From assembly GCA_011947345.1 (NCBI GenBank), contig JAAVTG010000686.1, positions 1 through 64,000 of the forward strand: 64,000 nucleotides of DNA, written 5' to 3'. The notes under the pieces were generated by a model. It saw only the letters and a list, made by a program, of their open reading frames with translations. It was not told the DNA's origin and did not search any database. This document shows positions 54,624 to 64,000 of this stretch, piece after piece (position 1 is the first letter of the stretch; every line of letters starts with the position of its first letter). The translations under genes were made by a program, and so were the position numbers. The DNA is from Phytophthora quininea (lineage: Eukaryota; Oomycota; Peronosporomycetes; Peronosporales; Peronosporaceae).

Positions 54624-56055
54624 CTACTTCTTCTCGGCGGGCTGCGGGTACATGTACTCCGTGCCTTCCATCTTTATTCGGCAGCGATGGATCGTGAGCG
54701 TGAACTGCAACTTGGGCAACAGGTTGCTGGGGCTGGAATGACGTGGCGTACGCACAGGTGTCGGCGCATTTTTCGTCGAGCCGTTCAAGATCGTGGAAAT
54801 GGCAAGCGCCGCACCAACAGTGAGGCAGCACTTATGAGACCAATGGAAGCCGTCCACACCGTAGAGCAGATGAACAAAGAGACACATGAGCAGGAAGCCG
54901 ATGCTCGATCCTTCGTCCACCCACTCCATCCACTTGGGTTGTCCTTCCGGCTGACTTTGTGGCTTTGGCGACTTCAGCTTGGTCTCCTGCGATAGCACTT
55001 TGCAAGTCACGGAGACCTCGATCTCAGTCGGGGACTCTGCGTCTGCAATTTCGATCCACGTGCCTCGACCAGCGTCCCAAGTTCCCATGAGCGCTTGCGT
55101 ACCGATACGTCCTAGACCTCCGTCTTGGAGAAGAATAACACACGCTCCTCCTTGGGAGATCACTCCTAGATCTAGCTCCTCCCCCACGCTGTTCGTCGCT
55201 TGATGACCTTCTCCACCGACTTAGAGTCTCGCTCACTGGCATGCACGACGGAGACCATGGCCACCCTCGGCGGTTGTGCTTCCTGCTCGGTTGCAAAGAG
55301 GACGCTTTGATAGTCTAGTGAAACAGTTCAAAGAGCAAAACAAAGCACGACACAGACGGCGCCGTAAGACGACCAGTACTTACGAAATGCGAGAAAAGCT
55401 CATGGTTGCGCGCCAGCAAAGTGGGGCTGGGCAGCGCTTCCGGAAAGGCGACGGAAGATGAGTTGCACTCACTTTTAGTTGTCGAGCCCGCGCGCAGCAC
55501 TTTGCGCTGCTCTTCAATGGCAATGGACCAGCTCTCGCAAGTCGAGGCCTCACGAATCGGAGCGCGCATCAAGTACAGTCTTGTATCCTGAAGAAACGAT
55601 AAGAAATATTAGTTTATATATTCTTCAAGAAGCAATAAAAACAACAGTACCGTGCAGATTTCCAAGTAGTAATGCTCTACCCCGGTTCTACCGACGCGTA
55701 GGGTGCTTCGTCCTCGGGCATGGCTTTCACCGAAATGATCGCCGACAACGGTATCTGGTGTATACAACATATCTTCAGTCTACAGGTTGTATACAGTTAC
55801 GTGTTACTGTCTTGTTACATGGCCTCGCTCCTCTCCAAGCAGCTCGAACTCGGTCGCCTTGCGGTAGTAGTGCAGCGTCTCGGGCGTCAGCACAAACAGC
55901 CGCGAGGCCCAGCCGCCCCGCACGGCCCCGTCGCGCCGCTTCTCCAGCTGGCCGCAGAACAAGACGCGGCCGTAGACGCCGTACTCGAGCTCGCCCGAGC
56001 CGGTCATGATGTTACTGGAAGACGCGGAGGAAGGCAACAGCGGCGGCTTGGACAT
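54624..56055 (-). CDS. PH-domain protein with a C-terminal hydrophobic segment
   Basis: Four exons: 56055-55819, 55754-55651, 55587-55384, 55314-54624; introns 64, 63 and 69 bp. About 413 residues. The ATG at 56055 starts MSKPPLLPSSASSSNIMTGS. The PH fold spans about 25-135: VLFCGQLEKRRDGAVRGGWA, SRLFVLTPETLHYYRK, IPLSAIISVKAMPED, HYYLEICT, then RLYLMRAPIREASTCESW and SIAIEEQRKVL (the closing helix). PH domains bind phosphoinositides or proteins. The rest (VAMVSVVHASERDSKSVEKV, EELDLGVISQGGACVILLQD, TWDAGRGTWIEIAD) is unrecognised, and a hydrophobic stretch IGFLLMCLFVHLLYGVDGF near the end may be a membrane segment. Missing bases at 55680-55683 and in exons 3 and 4 shift the frame. Confidence 0.7.
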
Positions 56056-56255
56056 GCTGGCTGGGGAGACGAAGCAGCGATCTGATGACGCCGCGATACA
56101 AACGGCAAGTGACGTCGGGTTTCAAAATGTAATGTACTAAATATCGTGTTACAATATTTGTTGCTATACAAACTCTAAGATGTATAATTTTATTTTGTTG
56201 CTTTTCGAGGGAGCGATCATATCGCATTTTTTCTTAGAGAGCGTGCTGCGGAGAG
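56056..56255. promoter_or_regulatory. Divergent promoter region of the PH gene and ARPC2
   Basis: 200 bp, AT-rich in the middle (about 56120-56210), between two divergently transcribed genes; both core promoters must lie here. Confidence 0.45.
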
Positions 56256-57581
56256 ATGCTGTTCCTGGAGTCGGAGAATAAGATCATCAAGGAGGTGCTG
56301 GAGGGCCGGCTCGGGGAGAAGTACGTGGGTGTCTGTAGCGGCAAAGCGGCGGCTGAGACGCCTCCCGTTTCCCCTATCGAGGAGGTTTTATCTAAACCAT
56401 TCTCTTACCTGATTACAGAGCGCCGCGCCCTGTGCAGCCGCTGGAGATTCGTCTGTGCGACTTTGACGGTAAAGTATTTATTATTTAAAGTGGAGCAGAT
56501 GAGGGGTGGTTTTACTAAAATATTTCTTGTTGTTCTACAGACGTGCAATATGACATGTCCATCGTGGACAACCTGCTGACGATCTCCATGGCCTACCCGC
56601 CCTACAAGGCCCTGGAAGGGTAAATCATTATTATTCAATGTATAGTAAAAACGTTTAACAATGTTTTTTTTAATATTTCATGCAGACTGGGAGCCAAGCA
56701 AATGTTCGCAGTCACGTACCCAGAGTTCCAGCTCGTGGCGGCAAAAGCGGGTTTCGACTTTTCGCTGAAAGTTAACGTGGACCAGATCACGCCGGCGAAT
56801 GCAGGTCCGTGCTAAAAACTCTAATTATTTAATAAGGAAAAACTGATGGTTTTATTGATTGTGCGCAGCTTCATTCATCCAGCGCATCTCGGTACTGAAG
56901 CGCAACATTCTGGGCGCTCCGTTCGAGCAGTGCTTCGAAGCGTTGCAGAATGGAAACGCTGCATCCCTTGGCCCGGTGCAGATCCCGTACCGTCGCAACG
57001 AGACCATCTACGTGCTGCCTCAGGCAGACCGTATCGTGGTGGTGTACTCAGTCTGCTTCGACGACAAGACGGACCAGGCCATTGCCCGCGTCTTTCTCCA
57101 AGTATGTTCACTCTTAAATCCCTAGAACAAAACATTGAACTAACTGGTTTGTTTGCAGGAATTCGTGGACACTCGACGCACGGTAAACAACGCGCCTCCT
57201 GTTGCGTTCGGCAAAGACCCGCCTCTTGAATTGCGCGGTGCCCCTGGCCTGCGTAACTCGGCCGACTTGGTGGGCTACCTGAGTCTCGCTATTTTCCCAA
57301 CGCACGTGGACACGACCGAGAAGCGCATCAAGGCGGCGACTCTCGTGCAGGGTCTGCGCAACTACTTGCACTACCACATCAAGGCCTCCAAGACGTACCT
57401 ACACATCCGCATGCGCAAGCGCGTGGATCTACTGCTGCAAGGTTTGTTGTTGTGGATATATTATGCAAGAACTTTTCCTAATGGTTTGATGTATTTAGTG
57501 TTGAACCGCGCGCGTCCCGAGAAGGACCAGTCCAAGGCGCAAAAGAAAACCATCACGGGAAGAACCTTCGCTCGAGCTTAG
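56256..57581 (+). CDS. ARPC2: Arp2/3 complex subunit 2 (p34-Arc)
   Basis: Subunit of the actin-nucleating Arp2/3 complex; with ARPC4 it forms the core that contacts the mother filament. Seven exons: 56256-56320, 56419-56468, 56541-56619, 56686-56804, 56869-57101, 57159-57441, 57499-57581; introns 57-98 bp. About 303 residues, the usual size. It starts MLFLESENKIIKEVLEGRL (family MILLE.HNKII). Landmarks: IRLCDFDDVQYDMS, QMFAVTYPEFQLVAAKAG, RISVLKRNILGAPFEQCFEA, NETIYVLPQADRIVVVYSVC, LVGYLSLAIFPTHVDT, LRNYLHYHIKASKTYLHIRM and VLNRARPEKDQ ... KTITGRTF. No frame break. The first donor is set at GTACGT 56321; the donor of intron 4 is the weaker GTCCGT. Confidence 0.95.
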
Positions 57582-57700
57582 ATGCCAAACGAAGACGAGT
57601 ATCTTTTGCCCTTTTTGCTGTCTGCTAGCTACCTCGTACTTCCGTAAAAGACAACAGAATCAGAATGCTTCGTACGATTCCCGTCACATCCTCGTTTCGC

Positions 57701-59726
57701 CTAATATCTGTGCAGTGACGACGTCTTGCTCTTCACTATTTCCTTGATGTACTCCGAGAGATACTCCAGCCGGAACACATTCCTGCAGTCCTTCTCGGTA
57801 GGGATCATTCCCAAAATGCGGTCGCTCACCAAACCGACGAGGTTGCTACTCCTCATGCGCTCCTCGATCATCTCAAAACTGAAAGATCGTAACGCTACAG
57901 CAGTGACTTCGCGCTGGTCGCAGTCAAAAATTCGTCGCGGAATTCCACCATATGTTTCGTATCTCGCTTTCAGCTCGTCTTCAAGTAGCAAGTTAATCGC
58001 TCGCACCTCATGTAGCGTCCATATTGGCATCACAAATGCAGTCGCGTCTTCTTCTTCGAATAGAGAGATACCAGGTGTAAACGCACAAGAAAATAGGATC
58101 GACACACCGCTCCACCGCATTAGTTGAGTCGAGCTCCACTCATTTAGGCGAATCAGTCTTCATGTCGACATGAGGGCGTCGACCCTTTCACGAGTAATTT
58201 CTAAGAACAACTTGTCGTCCTTGCACTACTCGTGATACGCGTCCTCGCAGTTCAGAACCAGGGAATACTCCGGTAGATGCTGATGCAGTCCACGGATTAG
58301 TCGGAATGTGCAATAAAGGTAGAAACACCTCTTCCCAATGCCCGAGTTTCCGCTCACAATGACATGTTTGCTCATGCCGCGTTGAAGCGCTCGATCCGCA
58401 ATACTCACTCGTTCTAAAACGCAGCAAAATGCCTTCCTGGGGTGCATCAATGGAAAATGGTCGGGCATTTGCAGGTACTGAACGTCGCGAGACTCGTCTC
58501 CTTTCTCTACTGTCAAAGTCCGCATCTCTCATGGAAACCACAAGTCTGCGTGAATGCGACCTGTTACCCTGGGCTGTCTTAGTGGCACTATCAGCACGTG
58601 GATAATATTGTCGGGAACACCAGTAAAATGCTGTCCGATGACACTTAGTGGATCGAGTCCACGCTGCATTCGTAACGCTTCAGCAAGTTCGCCACTATCT
58701 CTCTCGAGGCTTGCCACAGCTTCGGAAGTGCTTTGTATCCATTCATTGTCTTTCTTCGCAAGGTACAAGCGCAACTGGGAAGACTTGAACGACTGAAAAG
58801 TGCTTTGGTTCGTCTTCTTGATCGCTGCCTTGAGTGACGAGACAATATCGTCCTTCCCAATCATCACCACCGGAAATGCGTCGACGCCACCACCCACATC
58901 AAGGCACCAAAGCTCCAACTCATCTCCGGTCACTCTCACCCTCTTCACCTCTTCAGCCGAGTCCGCGCTATCACCTATTGCCCGCTTTCCCACCCCTGAC
59001 TTAATTACCGCCAGTAAATGGATCTCACCTTCCCCAATGACCTTGAAAACGCCCGAAATCAAATCGCCTGGAGCCAGCGGCTGCGGGGCGAGCCCAGGAA
59101 TATCTAAACTCCTGCCTGCTTCCAGCTCCCTTAGATGAGGCACAGTGACCGAAAGCCACTTGTTATCCGTCGTCTTGGCAGCATAAAGTTGTAGTTGATA
59201 GTCGGGAATTTGCTCGGGATACAAATGCTGCTTTACCAGTTCCCGAAGTACTCTCACGTGCTCATTACCTTTGGTTGCTACATCGAACATCCCTCCCATG
59301 CCCACGACAACGCAGTTGAGTGTAATCTCTTTCTCCCATTTCCCCAGACCCACTGAGCCGCCCCACTTCCCATCGAGCTAAGCCGAGAGAGTAAAGTTGG
59401 CTGCAGTACGATCAGCACGTGAACCCGGCCTTCATCAACCGAGTCAAATACATCCGCCAACTTCGCCATTGGGATCAGCTTCTCCCTCTGAAGGTTTTGA
59501 ACCTTCCAGAAGTCAGTTTTAGAGAGAGCCTTCACCTGTGGGGCTGCGCCAGAATGCCATTCCCCCGCGTCGGGAAAAAGAACAGGTGATCGGGATCAAT
59601 CTGGGCGAAATCGTTCGGCATTCTGTCTTTGATCGCATCCTTAAGGTCGGACACGGTGCCGTCGCGGGGAACGCCGACTCGGAATGGGTCCGAGAAGCCC
59701 TGAACTAACAGACAAACGAGTTCCAT
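57701..59726 (-). CDS. Crinkler (CRN)-like effector protein 2 with three tandem header modules and a P-loop domain
   Basis: About 675 codons from the ATG at 59726. Three successive ubiquitin-like header modules are seen: 1, MELVCLLVQGFSDPFRVGV, SDLKDAIKDRMP, HVLIVLQP (59726-59385); 2, LNCVVVGMGGMFDVATKG, LQLYAAKTTDNKW, EIHLLAVI (59330-59010); 3, LELWCLDVGGGVDAFPVV, SSLKAAIKK, LRLYLAKKDNEW, IHVLIVPL (58935-58560). Modules 2 and 3 keep variants of the LFLAK motif. Then YLQMPDHFPLMHPRKAF and a P-loop HVIVSGNSGIGKRCFYLYC, where the usual Ser/Thr after Lys is Arg. The end matches CRN-like gene 1 (WSGVSILFSCAFTPG, ELKARYETYGGIPRRIFD, FRLEYLSEYIKEIV). Several frame changes, at least one in CCCC at about 59540. 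It is convergent with ARPC2. Effector function is inferred from the family only. Confidence 0.75.
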
Positions 59727-59792
59727 CGTTTCCTTTTGTTCTTCTCGGATTGTCGTTGGGACGAGATGCAGTTGAGAATTCCAAGTTTCACC
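59727..59792. promoter_or_regulatory. Head-to-head start region of two CRN-like genes
   Basis: Only 66 bp separate the start codons of the divergent CRN-like genes at 59726 (minus) and 59793 (plus). Confidence 0.4.
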
Positions 59793-61901
59793 ATGATGTC
59801 CATGGGGCGAACTCCACCTGGCACGCCTAGCGCCCAGAAGAAGAAGATGCGGTAATCTACGGACACGTTTAGTGCGGAAGACCCGCCGCCTCTAGAAGAT
59901 GTCAACGAACTTGCAGAACTGCAGCTACAGCCGGGTACCGTGATGAAGTTTGAGACGAAGCTCCCCACCTTTCCCCCGCACCTGAAATCCGAGCTTTACA
60001 TCCGTGCTTGCTACCTGGAGTACTATGACTATATCATCACCTTGCTCTACACGACCGTCAGGCGTCGCGCACAGTACATCAGCCACAGGAACAGGTAGGT
60101 GTCATGTACAGCTCCAATAATTCGTGATATTAACTTTGCTTTCGGTCGTAGGCAGTGGAAAGTCCCTCTTCTTGGCCTAGTTCTTCGAGTGTTATCGCCC
60201 CCAGTCCAAAGATTTCGCAGTTATTGTGGCCGCCTGGTACGTCCAACCTGATGAAAGTGGCGGTGTGGTTCCCACACGGCCACATTTTTAAACAAGGTGA
60301 AACAAGCCCGCAGATTGAGACGGCACATATTAAAATAGAGATGCTCATTGCGGACACCAAGAAGAATGCAGGAGATAAAGTGATTTTCCTGACGGATGGA
60401 CCGCCGGACCGACCTCCAGTGGACACTCAAGCTGTTGTTTCCACGAGTCCGAACAAAATGTGGCTACGTAAAGTCAGCAAGAGCAGTATTTTCCCGAAGC
60501 TGGTGATGCCGTTGTGGAGTGTTGATAAACTCCGAATTGTTGCCCATGAAATGAATCTCACAATGGAATCGGAACCTGGGGAGGAAGTGGTGCCGGTGGT
60601 GCCTCTAATTGAAGATCCCTTTCACATTTTTGGTGGCGTCGCTCGGCAGTGTTTAGAACTAAATGCCAAGCATCTCTTGCGCCAACAGATCGAGATTGAA
60701 TCAACCATTGATCAGTTTAAGGATCTCGATTATGTGGCGCGCATTCTTCTGATGAAGGAGAATAAAAAACATATCATCGGATCTGTCACTACGTGCCGCA
60801 ACCTGATGACTGGGGTATGTACACTGTAACGACCTCGGAATATGTGGAGCACTTGTTGTTGGAGCAAGATGGCAGTATTGTCAATAACAACAGGAACGCT
60901 TTACTCGATTACTTGGCAGGAAACAATGCCGCAGCTTCGTTTCGAAGGCCTTTGTTTAAAATGAAGGTGCATGACCTGTTGGTGGACGGCAAAGATGTTG
61001 AAACACGCAAGCTGTATCCACCCGATTCCAACGACAGAATACCCAGACTGGAACTGAAATGGCTTCCCATTGATTCATCCAAGTCGGTCCATCAGGGTGG
61101 TCGCTATTGCTTCTTTGACGACAAGTTTTCAACGAAAACACTATCAACCGGGGTCCTTATTACGTCCCACGAGCAAAACCCTTCGCGACTATGGATTCGT
61201 TTTATTGTGATCGGCACCATGGTTCACGTTGTGGATGTTCCAGATGACAGTGGCTCTGAAGCACCCCGTTCGTGGAGAAGGTGTGCTGCACATTTTGAAT
61301 CGGTTGGGGTTATTGGACATGGTGAAGGAGGATTCCAATCGCGTTGCAATCATTTTTGCTGTCCCGAACGAGATCATGGTGAATTTTGAACGTCAAGAGA
61401 TTATGCTCGACGTTGCCTGCGATGGCGACAGTGTCAGTCAACTAAGAGACATTGGGCACGATGAGGAACTTACTTTACGTTCTGTTGGAATTTTAACAAT
61501 TGTGGGTCTTCGGGAGGTGTTGGAAGTGGTGGGAAGAGATCCTCCAAGAACCTGGGGATTTCCCGCCAAACCGATGGCAAGAAGAAATGGCTTTCGAACC
61601 GATTTTTGCAATCCGTTCTCGACGAGCACGACTTGAAGAAGACTGACCCGGAGCTAAAAGAATTGCTGAACGCCATCCCACAATATGTATGGGGAGTGGA
61701 GGCTCACTCAAAACCCAGTTGTGGAAGTGTTTTGATGACGCTGACACGAACTATCGACGGCTCTGGAGCCTCAGTACGCAAGTTCGGATCGTGGATTCTT
61801 GGAGTGAGAATCATAAAGAGCTGCTATTACTGGAAGGAGTGAGTAAATCTTGCCAATTTTCCCTCAATTTATATCGGCGAACTTCACATATTCCATGTTG
61901 A
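59793..61901 (+). pseudogene. Crinkler (CRN)-like protein 3, C-terminal NTPase type, broken
   Basis: From ATG 59793: a short Lys-rich start, an in-frame TAA at about 59853, then MKFETKLPTFPPHLKSELYI. A probable intron at 60096-60151 (GTAGGT ... CGTAG) joins into a P-loop GTGSGKSLF at 60155, with a TAG just after. Then FKQGETSPQIETAHIK, KVIFLTDGPPDRPPVDTQ, SPNKMWLRKVSKSSIFPKLV, MPLWSVDKLRIVAHEMNL and DPFHIFGGVARQCLELNA, which are the DGPP and FGGVAR blocks of CRN NTPase ends. Further on, FQMTVALKHPVRGEGVLHIL, RVAIIFAVPNEIMVNFERQE and two HhH-like stretches. No LFLAK header is visible upstream. Two stops and at least five frame changes make it a pseudogene as written. Confidence 0.72.
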
Positions 61902-62194
61902 GTGCTCATTTTTTATTGACTACACGAAGAAGAAAGCTCAATCAAAATCAAAAGCATAACTTAGCAGTGAGCTGTAGCATTTGCGAGCGGTAGCGTGTTT
62001 GCTGCTGGGCCAAACAGATGCGTCTAAACACTCGGATGTGACGTTGAACTTTAGTTGAAGTTCGCGGCTGCGACCATCACTCTGTTTATCTTGGTGTTTG
62101 TATACCTCCTCCAGTTTAACAACTGTTTTCACTTTCGTCACTTTCATTTTACCTCCAAAGGCGCAAGTGACGACCACCACCACGACCTGCTACT
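61902..62194. other. Upstream region of the homogentisate dioxygenase gene
   Basis: TTTCATTTTACC at about 62145 resembles the oomycete initiator and lies 50 bp before the start codon. A minus-strand 81-codon frame (61938-62183) has no support. Confidence 0.35.
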
Positions 62195-63965
62195 ATGACT
62201 AGCAAGGCCGACACCGCTCTATGGGACTCGCTGCCCTATCTGCCAGGCTTCGGCAACGATTTCTGCTCGGAAGCGCTGCCCAACGCGCTCCCAAGGGCCA
62301 AAACAGCCCGCAAAGGTTTGTTACATGTTGTTTACCGTCTGTACAACCATGTAAACTAACATTGCTGTTGCCAGTGTGCATACGGACTGTACGCAGAACA
62401 GCTCTCCGGCACGGCGTTCACTTTACCACGACACAAGAACCAGCGAAGGTACCCGCCAAGAAACTTTGTTACTACCCGTAACTTTATACTGACAATTTCC
62501 TGAAACAATGTTGCAGCTGGCTGTACCGCATTCTGCCGCCGGTGGTGCATGAGAAATACCAAGAAGTGAAACATCCCTACGTCAAGGCCGACTTTGCTAA
62601 GGAGAAACTCACGCCTCAGCAAATGCGCTGGCAGCCCATGCCCTTCCCTTCCGAGACTGAAACAGTCGATTTTGTCGACGGACTCCGTACAATTGGTAAG
62701 AACGAAAACACCATTGTCAGGAAATCCTAGTATAGTTTTTTGAATCTTATTTGGTTTTGGTTAGGTGGAGCTGGAGACCCGACGATGAAGGCTGGGATGG
62801 CCATCCACATGTACTCGGCCAACAAGTCCATGACGGACAAATGTTTCTACAATTCGGACGGAGATTTCTTGATCGGTGAGGGATTTATTTGCATTTTGGA
62901 GTGTACATGGAACGCTGACAGTAACATTTGATTGCTACAGTTCCTCAGCATGGCGACCTAAAACTCACGACCGAATTCGGTCGACTGAAGGTTTCTCCGC
63001 ACGAAATCTGCGTCATTCAGGTAACAACATTTTGTCGTGGTATTCATCGACTATGAACTAACTTTTGTTGTTGTTAGCGTGGAATTCGCTTCTCGGTGGA
63101 ACTGGATGAACCCTCTCGGGGCTACGTTCTTGAGGTGTACAACCGCCACTTTATCCTCCCGGATCTAGGACCGATTGGTGCCAATGGATTGGCAAACCCA
63201 CGAGACTTCGAACACCCGAGTGCTGCGTACGAGGACCGTGACTGCGAGTATTTGGTGGTCAATAAGGTAAGTGCTACCATTGCATTCCCTCTACCACCTT
63301 TACTAACATTATTTTGCTCTAGTTCGGAGGCGAGATGTTTTCAGCGAGAATGGCGTTTTCTCCGTTCAACGTTGTGGCTTGGCACGGGAACTACGTCCCT
63401 TACAAGTACAATCTAGACAAGTTCTGTACGATGAACTCCGTCAGCTACGACCACCCGGTAAGCCTGGTACGCTCCACTCAAAGTACTGTTGTATGCTGAT
63501 AGTACTGCTGCTTTGCTTCTAGGACCCCTCCATCTACTGTGTTCTCACGTGTCAAACCGATGAGCCTGGGAATGCTGTCGCGGACTTTGTCATCTTTCCG
63601 CCACGTTGGATGGTGCAAGAACACACTTTCCGCCCGCCCTACTTCCACCGCAACTGTATGAGTGAATACATGGGGATGATCTACGGCTCCTACGACGCCA
63701 AGAAAGGTGGCAAGGATGGCTTCCAACCGGGAGGTGCTTCCCTTCATAGTGTTGATACACCGCACGGCCCTGACGCGGCAACGTTTTGGGAGCTTCCAAC
63801 GCGCAGCTGAAGCCTGAAAAGTTTGAGGGCGGACTCGCATTTATGTTCGAGACGACGTACCTGGTCAAGTTGACTGACTATGCGTTAGGCTGCGAACACA
63901 ACGACCGCGACTACTGGAAGTGTTGGCAGCAAATGCCTAAGCTGTTCAACCCGAACCAGGCATAA
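62195..63965 (+). CDS. HGD: Homogentisate 1,2-dioxygenase
   Basis: Fe(II) enzyme opening the ring of homogentisate to maleylacetoacetate in phenylalanine/tyrosine catabolism. Eight exons: 62195-62315, 62375-62448, 62517-62695, 62765-62875, 62941-63020, 63078-63266, 63323-63457, 63523-63965; introns 56-69 bp. About 444 residues, the family size. Landmarks: [98 protein letters not shown]. The iron ligands lie in [15 protein letters not shown] (His, Glu) and [13 protein letters not shown] (His). It ends FNPNQA at TAA 63963-63965. Missing bases: two in exon 1 (A-runs near 62293 and 62312) and one in the G-run 63788-63790. Confidence 0.95.
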
Positions 63966-64000
63966 GTGTCACGTGAACGTCAAAGGATTACTACAACTGC

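Noticed and set aside
61938..62183. 81-codon minus-strand frame upstream of HGD
   Set aside because: No homology and it overlaps the HGD promoter/leader; likely chance.
1..64000. tRNA, rRNA or CRISPR features
   Set aside because: None seen on reading both strands; repeats present are LTRs, inverted repeats and short tandem repeats only.

Overview
The window is nuclear DNA of an oomycete, most likely Phytophthora or a close relative. The basis is: short GT-AG introns of about 56-98 bp in compact genes; Crinkler (CRN)-type effector genes; Crypton tyrosine-recombinase elements; a Ty3/gypsy chromovirus; and oomycete-style fusions such as a dual-specificity phosphatase joined to a FYVE finger. 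No species can be fixed from the sequence alone. No tRNA, rRNA, CRISPR array or prokaryote-like operon was seen.

Layout: 1-642 holds the 5' half of a mitochondrial dihydroxy-acid dehydratase. 1.1-18.4 kb is a nested transposon region. It contains a chromovirus (1131-7723) with an antisense gene of its own, a complete gag-only LTR element (8097-9373) inserted in a CRN-type NTPase pseudogene, a second NTPase-nuclease gene copy (about 12.94-16.0 kb), and two Crypton elements flanking it. 18.7-36 kb is mostly host genes: an acyl-CoA/4-coumarate ligase-like enzyme, two tandem transposase-derived zinc-finger proteins, a DUF1348 protein, a small unknown protein, a tRNA-binding-domain protein, a CRN effector-like gene, a kinesin, and a very large three-cassette PHD/ePHD chromatin protein. 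36-46 kb is AT-richer and holds only decayed transposon pieces (pogo/CENP-B, LTR integrase, hAT, Crypton, Ulp1-like protease). 46.46-49.14 kb is a DNA transposon with 45-bp terminal inverted repeats. 50.5-64 kb is gene-dense: two tandem rhodanese-phosphatases (one with FYVE, one ending in a CaaX box), a PH-domain protein, ARPC2 of the Arp2/3 complex, two head-to-head CRN-like genes, and homogentisate 1,2-dioxygenase.

A feature of the whole window colours every gene call. Many otherwise convincing host genes are broken by single missing bases, nearly all in mononucleotide runs. I count more than twenty such -1 events and no convincing +1 event. This looks more like homopolymer undercalling in the assembly than mass pseudogenisation, so these genes are reported as CDS with the break noted. 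The Crypton at 10145-12442 behaves differently: its frame is kept for 766 codons but has three in-frame stops, which looks like true decay.

Functionally the host genes are independent housekeeping or signalling units: branched-chain amino-acid and tyrosine catabolism, CoA-ligation, actin nucleation, phosphoinositide/phosphatase signalling, and chromatin reading. The CRN-like genes and transposons form the accessory fraction.
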